Assembly (NCBI GenBank): GCA_027574665.1
Contig: CM050668.1
Location: 4,842,001-4,906,000, forward strand
DNA from: Rhynochetos jubatus
Taxonomy: Eukaryota > Chordata > Aves > Eurypygiformes > Rhynochetidae
Reading direction: 5' to 3'
DNA: 64,000 bases
Under the pieces are notes generated by a model. It saw only the letters and a program-made list of their open reading frames with translations, did no database searches and was not told the DNA's origin. This document shows positions 1 to 10,603 of the stretch, in pieces; position 1 is the first letter of the stretch; each line of letters starts with the position of its first letter. The position numbers and the translations under genes are program-made.

Positions 1-489
1 CCCACCCTCGATTCCTCAGTGCATCCCGCGGCACACTGCCAGACAGCACGATTAAACCGGGAGAGTCAGGACTGACCAGCTCCTGCAGAGCTCAATGGAA
101 ACTGCTACAATTGCTGCAAAACTCGTGACACTTGTGGCTGGCAGGAACCTAAATCACATTTCCTGCACAAGTGTCGTAGGACAACTGCTGCATTAATGGC
201 ACTCACAGTTCCAGGGCTGGAATTGTTGCACATGATGCTGTGCAACATGCAGGTACTCCAGATGTCTGGAATACACCCTTTCACACTCAACATTCCTTCT
301 CTGCAAGCTCCAGCTGAAGTTGGATATTCTCTCCTTGATCTCAGTACCTGGGTTTGTTTTTATCTTTTTCTTTTCCTGTTTTGAAATTCTTAACATTAAA
401 ATGCAAGTGTTTGCCCTTTTAAAGGGAAAAACAGGCTGGGATGAGTAAAATGCCCTTTCCCTTTAATGATCTGCTGCACAGCCGGCTGG

Positions 490-630
490 GGCAAAGTTGG
501 GTATGACGTCAGGTTCCTGGTGCTTTAATGCAACAGGGCTGTTTCCCCCAAGTATTTCTCTAACTAAGCAGAACTCAAAGATTTCCTTCTCTGGCAAACA
601 CCTGAGCAGAAGTGACTCACCCGCCATGTC
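490..630. promoter_or_regulatory. Candidate regulatory segment with exact CRE and AP-1 sites
   Basis: An exact palindromic CRE (TGACGTCA) lies at 504-511 and an exact AP-1 site (TGACTCA) at 613-619, 108 bp apart. A GGGGAATTTTCC run follows near 695-705, resembling but not exactly matching a kappa-B site. No associated transcript is visible, so this could be an enhancer or a distal promoter. Confidence 0.4.
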
Positions 631-2204
631 GGCAACTGGCACAGATCTCTCAGCCCTAGTGCCAAGCCTACTTATATTGTTGAAATACTGAGGGGGGAAT
701 TTTCCTTCTGCAACATCCAAAAAGGTTTGTCTGTCTATATTTTTACCTAAAAAGTAGCCTTATGCCTGTATTTATCAAGGGGGGTGAGTGATAAGTTGTG
801 GTAAAGCATACCTGTAAGACCAGCCATACAGCAAAGTCATTTTTTCAAGCTCATGAAACATTAGAATGCATCTATCTCTAATCAAATCACTTTTTCTTTT
901 TTCTGCCTGACTTCCTTCAAAAATAATGCATATATGATCATGGTGTGCATGAGCATGCATCCCTAATAACTTTTGAATGAGTTGGTTGCTTTCAGCTCAA
1001 TTGGATAGAGAGACAGGAGTTTCAGAGCTGTCACGTTGCTACAAGTTTCATGAGAACAGGCAACTGGATAGAAAGGAGAGATCCAGGGGTTGGAAAGCTG
1101 CAGCATGAGTTCACCCAGTGCCAGGCACCAGAAAAATGACACTGTAAAGGCACTGGCACGTGGAGTAGCCTCAATGGAAGGTTGCAATTGGCTCAGAGAC
1201 AGAAAGCTGCAGTACACCAAGTACTACCCGAATATTTATTTTGAAGGACACTGTAACAAGTCACCAGTCAAAAAATGAATGGCCTTCAAGGTACAGCACC
1301 CAAGAACAGACAAGACAGCTAAAAAGTTCCGAGGAAGCCTACAAGCAAAAGTACTATTAATTTTAAGTAAACCCTGTGCTGGATACTCTTCTTACACCCA
1401 CGTAATCATTCATTTCAGAAGAGTGACTTCTGATATGCCCCCTGCCAAACCCCAGATCATACAAATCCGCTCTTTATTGCCCGAGTGGTGCTGTTTAAAA
1501 TCAATAGGATTACTCATAGTGGTAAAGTTAAGCACCTGTGAAAGTGTTCACAAGATTGAAGCCTAAGGCCCCGTCTAGGCACAGCTTTTGTACTTGAAAA
1601 ACTGGTTCACTTAAAGGTTTGTTTTGGTTTTATTTTTAAAGAAAACAACAGAATAATTAAAGCCATACAACCACTTTAAATGGGACACGTTTTTATTACT
1701 ATAACGGGACCGTCCAACAGCACAGCCATTCCCAGGTCAGTGACACGGCTCCAACTGCACTCACACTGTAGGGACTTGCGTCAATGCCCCAGCTTCTGCA
1801 CCTTGGGCAGCTCGACAAGGAGACGCCAGCCCACTGTGTCTGCTTAAAACCCTCCAGATAATTCATCTACGGAAAACGCCTGATGGAACAAGCAACATGG
1901 GCAAACCCATATTTGAAGAACATTTGGGCTGGAGTGTGCCAAAAAGTAGGACTTTTTTTTGTTTTCTTCCCCATAATTTCCTTCCTATCCTATGTGTGTG
2001 CACCCACAGGACAAAACCAACACACACGTAAAAAGCTTTAGAGTTTAGAATTTCATGCGTGTAGAATTAAGAAAGGTGTAAAAGCTTCAGATTGCCTTGC
2101 AAGTAGACAACAAAAAGGAATGTCCATTCTAGGAAAACCACCCCAAACTTTAGGAGATGCTAGAAGGAAGAGCGGGTGGAACACTGCACTGACATGTTTG
2201 GATT

Positions 2205-2345
2205 GCTAAGAGGTTAAAAAACTTGTCACACTTTCAAAGAAGAAGGAAAAGACAAAAGACATTAAGAGTAAACAGGAAATTTGGGAAATCTATTTCACTC
2301 AAAGTAGCAAACATCTGGAATAAATTGTCAGGAACTTAACCTCAT
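2205..2345 (+). repeat. Possible highly diverged CR1 fragment
   Basis: The phrase 'catctggaataaattgtcag' and the purine-rich text before it resemble the CR1 3' UTR block around 'actggaataaattgcc'. The match is short and worn, so this is a weak call from memory. Confidence 0.3.
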
Positions 2346-4559
2346 TAATACTTTGCTTTGATGGTCTTAAGAGGCAGGAGACTGGAAGAGGAGACTGGAG
2401 AACAGTGACAAAGGAGAGAGGTGGAGCTGAGATAAACCTAGAGGCAACAGGCTCATTAGCTTAAAGGGCTTTGTTTCTCTCTCTGCCCAATACTTCCTTA
2501 TCTTCTCATTGCTCCAGGGTTAAAATGTTATTTTCTGCTGCTTTTTGGTTTATAGAAAGGAAACAATACTTCCCACCCCCCCTCCCCCAGGAATCCCATG
2601 CTGGGATCTGTGACACGGTAAAGTACAAGCAAACATCACACTGCTCCTTTCACCAAGCAGAGCCTTCTGGAGTCCTCATTCCTCCCTTTCACACTTCAAA
2701 CTCAGAACAGTTCTTACTTCTGTTACAGAATGTTTCTTAAAGAAGAAAAACCTCATCCCTTTAATCAAAAGGATTTAGTAAACATCTCCATGGATTCAAG
2801 AGCTGGTTTCTAAAAAGACTCATTTGTTGTAAAGTAATTCAAACCAGGCTAAACAACACCTTTAAAGATGACAAAAACCAGTGGGCACAAATGAAAAAGG
2901 AGTCTAAGAAGGAAATACTTAGCATGACTTATCCCTTAATATCCAGATCCCTTTCTAGAAGGGATAATCAGAAAGCTATGTTGGCCCTTATTCAAAAGAA
3001 GAGAACAGTCTTCCATTTCTGCCTGGACTGTTATTAACCATATTGGTTACATTCATGGTCATTAACATCCTTTAAAAGATGATCTTGGGATTTCATTTTC
3101 CACCTCCCATTATTGAGCAATGGAATATTCATAAAACAGTAGACGGAAACAACTCCGAAGAAAAAGAAAATAAAGCCTCCAAGTTCCCAGCTCCTGCCAG
3201 TTTAATTTATCTGAAGTGAGGATTCAACGTGAAATTGATTCAGGAGCAGCAGTGTGTGCGCACACACATTAAAAAGCACACTGGGGGGGATATAGCATAA
3301 TAAAACATGCACTTGCCTGTCCTCTGCTCTAATAACCACATGCAAACTTCAGCCAAGTCTGACAGAGCAGGAGAGGTTTCAAAGATACGAAGTTTCTGTG
3401 GGTTTCACAGTATAGGCAGCTGGGTAAAGGATGAAGATGCGCTTAAGAGCCCTACCAAAGTGCTTATTAGACATAAGAGAATCCACACCAGACTTCATTA
3501 CTTGTCTAACTGCACAGTGCCCGCTCATTCTGTTTGTTATCAGCCAAGCACCCACATCTAAGGAGTTCAAGTTTTATTAGGAACATCTGCTCTTGCCTTT
3601 GCAAAAAGCCAGCTGAAGCTCTACTTCAACCACTAGCTTCTCCACTAGCTGTTCCCAGATCCCTGTCTGCACCTTTCTGGTCCAAGAAGAGCTGAGAGGA
3701 CATTCACAGGGCTACCCCACGCCAGTCAGCCTCCCCTGAGAGCCCCATGCTGCCCCACAGCACTGGGGTTCTGTTTGGAACCCAAAGCAGAAGAAATATG
3801 CCTGTGCACTTACAAGGAGCACCGAGTCAGGTCAGAAGTTCTGAATGGCTGGATGCGGGCAAGTTACCCAAATCTGCTGGTGAATTTAGCCACCCACACA
3901 CACAGTGGTCATCAGAGGATGACCTCTCTTCTCCAGGAGCCTGTACAGACCCAGCTCCTTACTTCAGAGGCCTGAAGTGTCCTCTGGGCCATTCCTCCCT
4001 GCACTGACCATAAAGAAAGCACCAAACCCCTATTCCTCACTGCAGCGCTTCAACAAGATGCCTCCAACACCCACAGCAGTTAAACTGGCCAAGGCCGCTT
4101 ATTTTTCTCCCAGTTCCAACACGGAGAATCAATGATAGAGGGGCACTTTAAAGGTGCTCCACTCCATTTTTCTCTGCTGTTTTCACCTTGCTATTAAGAC
4201 ATAACTAGAAGGAGCCATCTAGGGGGAAAAGAAAAGGATTTTTCACTCCCAGAGCCAGGCATGTGGAGAGGGAACCCAGCCAGACCCACTGGCGAGAGCA
4301 CACTGCCCAGCATCCCGGTCCCCAGGGCTCAACCCGTACCAGCCTGAAACGCCCGGGCACAAAGCACAGGAGATCTTCAGTAGTAAAGCAGGCGGTTGTT
4401 TTTCCAGTGACCAAGAGGTGCTGTAATGAGCACGCTGTATTGTAGTGGCTGGAGAAAGGTGATAAGCTTTGTATGTTCTATGAAAAGCCAGGGGGTTACT
4501 TTGTATAATCAGACACAGCTGACTAAACAGGGCACGGAAAGGCATTCACAGCCAAGGTA

Positions 4560-5110
4560 AGACAAAACAACCAAACCCCCACAGCCTTGCCTGCCCGCCT
4601 CCCCCAGAGAACCGGTTCCCCAGGCACAAACCTAGGGCTGATCCGAGGCCTCAAACATGATTAACGTGCTGCTCAGAAAAAAGCGCTGGCTTACCTTGGC
4701 ACGCCGAGCCTCCATGTAGGTTGTGCAGGAGCAGGAGAGCCGGGGCTGTGCCCGGGTGCCCAGCAGCCCCTCCTCTGTCCGTCACCTGGGGTGGTGCCTA
4801 GGGGCAGAGTGGAGGCCCTTAGCAGCAATGCCCCACACCTGTGGGGCTGGAGGAGCGCTCCCAGCCGCCCTCCCGGCCCCACACAGCTGTGGGAAGGCCC
4901 CAGGTGTCAGCGTGCTTGTGGAGGGGCCCTGAAGAGCTGCCCTCAGCTCATAGCCGTGGCACGGTGTGGGAAGGCAGAACCCCGCTGGCGCTGCCAGAGC
5001 AGGGCTGCCACAGCCGCCGCCGTTCACCAGCACGGCCAGGGCTGGGGGCAAGCTGGGCTCCCGGTGCCCAGCCACCGGCACCACTAGGGGCCCAGGGCTT
5101 TGCCACCTCA
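4560..5110. other. GC-rich segment of unknown role
   Basis: This segment is clearly richer in G+C and CpG than its surroundings, with GCCGCCGCCG near 5010. It carries overlapping ORFs on both strands of up to 114 codons (minus strand, 4782-5126), a common by-product of GC-rich DNA. A strong donor-like sequence on the minus strand (CCAAG|GTAAGC at 4695/4694) would fit a first exon ending there. No protein family was recognised. A small CpG island, an untranslated exon or a chance GC-rich patch are all possible. Confidence 0.4.
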
Positions 5111-7332
5111 ACCAGCACACTTGCATGTGTTTAACCCAAGACTAAACTTTCCATCTTTCCCAGGAAATCCAGGGCAGCATGCCATATTCCGGCACTACCT
5201 ACGTGCTGCTGTTGGAACAAAGTTGGGTGAAATGCAATGCCAATTTAAAAAGAAATTGCTGGTATTTCCTTAAGGCTTTCGCAATTCCAGACAAAACATG
5301 TGTACCTGTACTGTTTCAGCACTCGATTCACAACAGTATTATTTTTCCAAGCGTTAAATCTGTCACAGCCTTTATGCTCTTGGCCCAGGTGGGGAGGGCA
5401 GGGATCCTCACTGAAATCACCCAACTCCTGTTCCACAAATAAGTTTCTGGCTGCTATTTAACTGCACCGTTTTTATATGCAATGACTTAAAGACACCAGC
5501 TTACCAGTAAATTCATGGAGATTTATCTCTTCCTGGCCTGGTAGAGAAAGCCCCCCCAGCCCGGGATAAGGCAGAAGTGAAGTTAGCTGCAATCCCATCC
5601 AGGTTTCTGTACAGCAACTTCTTTGTGAACCACGTGAGCCTGTGACCCCCTGAACAGCCCCGTATTCAGTACACTGCGGGTAGGTTCATGCAGGAGGCCA
5701 AATGCTATACAAAACAGGAATCAGAAGGCTTTCAGCAACACTATGAAAGTCAGCTACAAGCAAACCAGCTTCCCCCCTTCCCAAGTGTGGAGTGGGATGC
5801 GGTTTATCTGTGCTGTACAGGTACATACAAACTGGCTGCTGCTTAAGCCTGGGGAGTAGCTTTCACAGCTATCCAAATAACCACATTTTTTCTCCAGAGA
5901 TGGCTTTTCTTTATGCTTTCTGCTAATAAGAAAGAGAAAAGCTGTAACACCTGCAGCAAAAACCTGACCAAGCCTATCAGGAGATTTGTCAGGAGTCCGC
6001 AGGCACATAAAGTTTTGCAGGATCAGCATCTGGAAAGGCAACGGACAGTGGCCAACAGAAGACATGGCTCATCCTGACTTTCTACCTACTTGCTATGTTA
6101 CCTCAGCCAAGAGGCTTACCTTACTTTTTTCCTTCGGTCCTCTGGCTGTTCGGATCTCCCTTCCCTTGTGTATGTAAGTTCTCTTACCCCAAGAAAGGCA
6201 GCTGCTGTCTTCTAATCATTGTAACAAAAAATTCCTGCCTGGCCTAGCATCTGAGCTCTGTATTCCTGCTGAAGCAGCTGACCAAACACCAAGCTTGCTA
6301 GTATATTTTGCAAAAAAATGATGTTCCTCGGGTCAAAAGGCACATTAATCAACCATTTAAATTGAAAGGGACAGTAACAAATGGCAACATTTCCCCAGAT
6401 AAGGACTCAAGGAGGTATTGCCATGCTTGACCTTAAATCTCTGAGTTAGCATTCCTAGTCCCCTCTTTATTATCAGCGGAGTCAGACAGATGCTTGCAGA
6501 GGCTGAATCAGAGAGATGAACTTAAGTGCCCTGAAATGCCTATTCAAGGGCCTCTCTCCCTCCAGTCACTGAAGTCCTGCAGGGATAAGCCTCCTTGAAA
6601 TACACCAGATTGAAGTGGCCAAAGTTAACAGACATGAGAATCCCCCAAGATATGTAACTAACAAAATTTTCCAGGTTTGCACATCAGAAGACTGTTGTTT
6701 CTAATAATGTGCCCACAAGTGCTTCAAGGATCCAAAGTTTGGCTCCTTCAGTGTGAAACCCCTCTTACGCCTTCTGAAGTCTTGAGTTTGGAAAAGGCCA
6801 TCATAGCATGCCGAAAGACATGGGACCTCAGATGCTGCAGCTGTACAGACAGTTCTGCATGGCATCAACATGCCCAGAAGCGTTCCTTCACCAGCTGTGA
6901 ACCCCAGCCATGCAATCAGAGCTGTGGGAGTTGGAGTCTTTTCCAGGGCAAGCCAGAAGCTTGTCTTCAGCAATCCAAGTGGATCTGCTCTTGCATATAA
7001 ACCAGCTTTGCTGGTTTCCCCCCATTCATAGTGGGAAATCCATTCTTATCGGGTACAAGCATTACCACAGGATGACTTAGAGAGGTTCAGCTGTCTGTGG
7101 TTCACTGACAACATCTTGCTGATGACCACCTGCATTTAAACAGGCTGATGGGGAAATGGAGCAAGGCCCACAGGTGAGAAATTTTTTCTGTATGGTTACC
7201 TACAGGTGGGTTAAAGACTAGTACAGTCAAAAAACATGTCCAGCATGAATTATCACTGCTAAAATCAGAAGATACTTCAAGGATGATAAGGGAGAATGTT
7301 AACAGATTGGAGGGCAAAACAGAGAACACACA
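5111..7332. other. Intergenic DNA without recognised genes
   Basis: Apart from a MIR-like remnant near 6065-6160 I see no gene, RNA or well-defined element. The ORFs are short and uninformative. Confidence 0.6.
6065..6160 (+). repeat. MIR-like SINE remnant
   Basis: The order 'tctacctacttgctatgtta', then 'cctcagccaagaggcttacc', follows the MIR core pattern (cacttactagctgtgtgacc, then ttgggcaagttacttaacc). The match is diverged and recalled from memory. Confidence 0.45.
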
Positions 7333-7576
7333 AAATTTCTGGATGATGGACAGTAAGTTAAGGCAACTTATGGGGAGTTTGGCGGACAGGGATGGAATTC
7401 AGAACAGCCTTAAATTGAAGGGAAGTTAGAAGATCCACAAGAAGGAATTAAAGATCAGTGCAGATTGTTACATGTTAGAAGACAGACAGCAGGAAAAATT
7501 GGAGAGTAATTGGTTAGGCTGTAGTCGCTCAAGAAAGGATCTGAAGTTCAAAGTGCAGCACAGATCGATCATATGC
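7333..7576 (+). repeat. Old CR1 LINE, 5' part, interrupted by an LTR
   Basis: The stretch reads like the end of CR1 ORF2: 'ggggagtttggcggacaggg', 'atggaattcagaac', 'gttacatgttagaa' and 'aaaggatctgaagttc'. It breaks at 7576 where the LTR begins and resumes after 8647, which makes it the older element. Confidence 0.55.
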
Positions 7577-8647
7577 TGTGGTGGGTTGACCCAGGCTGGA
7601 GGCCAGGTATACACCAAAGCCACTGTCACTGCCCTCCTTGGCTGGACAGGGAAGAGGCTTATATATTATAACATAATATATAATAATTGTTATATTTATA
7701 ACAAAAGGCTTATGAGTCAAGATAGACAGTGAGGGATCACTCCCCAATTACAGTCATGAGCAAAACAAATACAACCTCAGGAAAATTAAATTTTACCAAT
7801 CAAATCAGAATAGAAGAGAACTAAATCCAAATCTTAAAAACCTTCACCCTACCCTTCCTTTCTTCCCAGGCTCAGCTTTGCTCCCCATTTCTCTCCCTCC
7901 TCCCCACCAGTGGTGGAGTGGGACAGGGAATGGGGGTTGGGGTCAGTCCATCACACACTGTCTCTGCCGCTCCTTCCTCCTCAGGGGAGAATCCTCACAT
8001 TCTGCCCCTGCCCCAGCGTGGGTCCCCCCATGGGGTGCCGTCCTTCAGGAGCAGCTGCTCCAGCCTGGCCCCCCCAGGGTCACAAGTCCTGCCAGCAAAC
8101 CTGCTCCAGCCTGGGCTCCTCTCTCCATGGGGCCACAGCTCCTGCCAGGAGCCTGCTCCAGTGTGGGCTGCCCACGGGGTCACAGCCTGCTTCAGGCATC
8201 CCCCTGCTCTGGCTTGGGGTCCTCCCTGGGCTGCAGGGGGGTCTGTGCCCACCCATGACCCTCCATGGCTGCAGGGCACAGCCAGCCTCACTATGGGCTG
8301 GACCACAGGTTGCTGGGGAATCCCTGCGCTGGTGCCTGGAGCATCTCCTCCTTCTCCTCCCTCCTTCTCCCTGGCCTGGGGGTCTGCAGGGTTGTTCTCT
8401 CACATTCTCACTCCTCTCTCTGGCTGCAGTTGTGCAGGGTTTGGTTTTTTTTTCCCCTTCTCAAACATGTTATCCCAGAGGTGCTACCATCATCACTGAT
8501 GGGCTCAGCCTTGGCCAGTGATGGGTCTGTCTTAGGAGCCGGCTGGCATTGGCTCTATTGGACAGGGGGGAGGCTTCCGGCAACCTCTCACAGAAGCTGG
8601 CCCTGAGGCCTCCAGCTACCAAAACCTTGCCACACAAACCCAATACA
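7577..8647. mobile_element. Solo LTR of an avian endogenous retrovirus (about 1.07 kb)
   Basis: It starts TGTGGTGGGTTGACCC and ends CAAACCCAATACA, so it has TG...CA termini. The text between (for example 'ggctggaggccaggt', 'accaatcaaatcag', 'ctctgccgctccttcctcct', 'gggctcagccttggccag') matches an abundant avian ERV LTR that I know from bird genomes. An internal block at about 8010-8330 is built of diverged repeats around 'cctgctccagcctggg', which creates long spurious ORFs (up to 203 codons). No gag, pol or env sequence is present. No clean target-site duplication was identified, so the exact ends may be off by a few bases. Confidence 0.72.
7659..7683. repeat. Perfect AT-only palindrome inside the LTR
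   Basis: TTATATATTAT, spacer AAC, then ATAATATATAA: an 11-bp perfect inverted repeat with a 3-nt loop. It can be read directly. It lies within an AT-rich expansion running to about 7702. Confidence 0.95.
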
Positions 8648-8712
8648 TGGGTCAACCCAGTAAAAGGCAAGTCTCATTGGGGGTGTATTAGCAACACTGA
8701 TGTATGTAACAT
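8648..8712 (+). repeat. Old CR1 LINE, 3' continuation after the LTR
   Basis: 'aaaaggcaagtctcattggg' and 'gtgtattagcaac' resume the CR1 text that stopped at 7576 ('gatcgatcatatg'), matching the expected order in CR1 near the end of ORF2. This shows that the LTR inserted into a pre-existing CR1. Confidence 0.5.
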
Positions 8713-9045
8713 CACAGCATCACAGATTTATTGAAGTTGGGAGGCACCTCTGGAGATAGTCTAGACCAAAACTCCTGATCAGAGCAGCACTGCCTAGAGC
8801 AAGTTTCCCAGGACCATATTCAGTTGGGTTTGGGATATTTCCAGCGATGGAGACTCCATGACCTTGCTGGGCAACATGTTCCAATATCTGACCACCAATG
8901 AAAAAGTTTAAATGGAATTCCCTGCATTTTAACTTGTGTCCATTGCCTCTCATCCTGTCAATGGGAAGAGTGGGGATTTCTTGTACTCAGTCCCACCATG
9001 CAGGTAACTAATGAAAATATTAAACAGTATTGGCATTGTTTTCAC
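8713..9045 (-). repeat. CR1 LINE 3' fragment, antisense
   Basis: Reading along the plus strand, 'cacagatttattgaagttgg', 'ggagactccatgaccttgct' and 'gggcaacatgttccaatatc' follow the complement of the CR1 3' end, continuing with 'cctctcatcctgtcaatggg' and 'attaaacagtattgg'. It is 5'-truncated, as most CR1 copies are, and opposite in orientation to the older CR1 next to it. Confidence 0.8.
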
Positions 9046-9303
9046 ATAGAAACCTCATACAATCTGCACCTTTTTAACATTAGTGAAAATTCAAGGTACG
9101 TCCTTAGATAACTCATGCTGGCACATTACCAAGGTAACAGAAGCAGAGAGGAATCAGATCTAAGGAAGTTCCTGGGATAGATAGAACAGGCTACAGGGGA
9201 TCTGAAGCAAGCAGTTACTCAGAAAGAGGGGTCAGGAATAAACCTTTACCCACACTGTCTAGAAACATAGGTAACCTTCACTGCTGCTGAACCACAGGGA
9301 GGT

Positions 9304-9330
9304 GGGGTGAGGGTGGGGGTGTGGAGGGGG
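9304..9330 (+). other. G-quadruplex-type motif
   Basis: Four runs of 4, 3, 5 and 5 Gs are separated by loops of 3, 1 and 6 nt, which satisfies the canonical G3+N1-7 pattern on the plus strand. Confidence 0.8.
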
Positions 9331-10567
9331 TGCTGGTTTTTTACAGATAACTAACTCCTGAAATAATTATTGCATTCTCTCTCGTGCTGGAATTCTGTGT
9401 CCAAGTTGGCATACCATGTTTTAAGAAAAATATGCCCAAATTTAAGGTAATCCTAAAGAATGAAAGAAGAATTAGAAGTGCAGAAAAGATCGCTGAGAGG
9501 AAAAGTTGGAAAAAGAATGTGGAAAAAAAGAAACCTAAACCATCTTCCAGTGCACTAACAATCATTACAAAGAGGATGTAAAGGATGAAATTGGCTTAAT
9601 TTGCAGACAGAAAGATTTAAGTTGGATGTTAGGGAGAAACATGCATAAATGTAAGGCTCGCTTTGGACTTCAGGCTACCTAGAAAGTGTGGACAGGTCAG
9701 GCAAACATTTCTAACAACGATCCTGCCTCCAAGCAGAACAACAAACTGCGAAACTCATGAGAAACTTTCTCTGCCGTTCCTGACAGTATATTTCAAAGGC
9801 TCCTCTACCCGTTCACAAGGTTTCAGAAAGGTTTACAGGACTAAACATTTAAGAGTTAATAAAACACACTATCAATTCTACGCTGTTCCTTTGGTTTTTC
9901 CCATCCAAATAGTAATTGTTTGTGAAAGGGCTGGCACTAAACAGCAACTGCCAGGGTTCATGCAAGTTCAATTCCCATCTGATCATTTTAATGATGCTTG
10001 GTGAGAATCTGTTTTTGTGGAATTAACCTCAGCTCTTTGTTCCCTTTAGTTATTTGAATCTGCATCCAAAACCCCTAAGCTCTGTCCCCAAATGAAAATG
10101 GGGATTGAAATGAAATTAGGATTGATAAAGATTCTTAGAACAAGCCTGTAATATTTTCACGATATTTATCTGAACATCTGTCCTTCCCCCTTACAGAAGG
10201 GGAGGTTACAGCTCCAGATTCTCTCGCATGTTGGTCCAAGAGCACAAAGTGCAGCAGTCCGAATGAGTAACAAGCTAGGTGGTGTAGCCCAGCCCCCTCT
10301 GAACAGTCTGTAATAGGCACATGCCTGCTGCACTGCCCTCAAGGTGCAGTAATTCTGGGGCAACAGACAGGAGAAAAGGGATAAATGAATTCTGAACAAG
10401 GAGAAGTGTGCACAAATGAGGAAGGAGCAGCAGAACTGCACCTGAAGACAAATAGGTAGGGTCAGATGGAACTTGGGGTTTTATATAGCCCATGAACCAC
10501 TTCAGAGTCGTAAGGGTTCTGTGGGGTTGAGAGCATTCTGGTGGTGCATGAACATTTGGTCTTGGCA

Positions 10568-10603
10568 GGGGTGAGGGTGGGGGATGGAGGGGGGAGAGGG
10601 GGG
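10568..10603 (+). other. G-quadruplex-type motif, five G runs
   Basis: Runs of 4, 3, 5, 6 and 6 Gs with loops of 3, 1, 5 and 3 nt on the plus strand, followed by a short GT run. The antisense reading gives a proline-rich spurious ORF. Confidence 0.8.

Larger units (their letters stand above)
1..4559. other. Intergenic DNA downstream of MYL10, left part
   Basis: No protein-coding exon was recognised. It contains the CRE/AP-1 segment at about 490-630, a possible worn CR1 fragment at about 2205-2345 and a small GTGTGTGCGCACACAC palindrome near 3252. In mammals the COL26A1 3' end lies on this side of MYL10, but I saw no collagen triplets or exon here. Confidence 0.6.

Noticed and set aside
4782..5126. 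114-codon ORF in the GC-rich patch
   Set aside because: ORFs are open in several frames on both strands there, which GC-rich DNA explains. No protein family recognised.
7910..8521. 203-codon ORF and overlapping 193- and 126-codon ORFs on the plus strand
   Set aside because: They lie wholly inside the LTR and come from its GC-rich tandem-like sequence. No retroviral protein motif is present.
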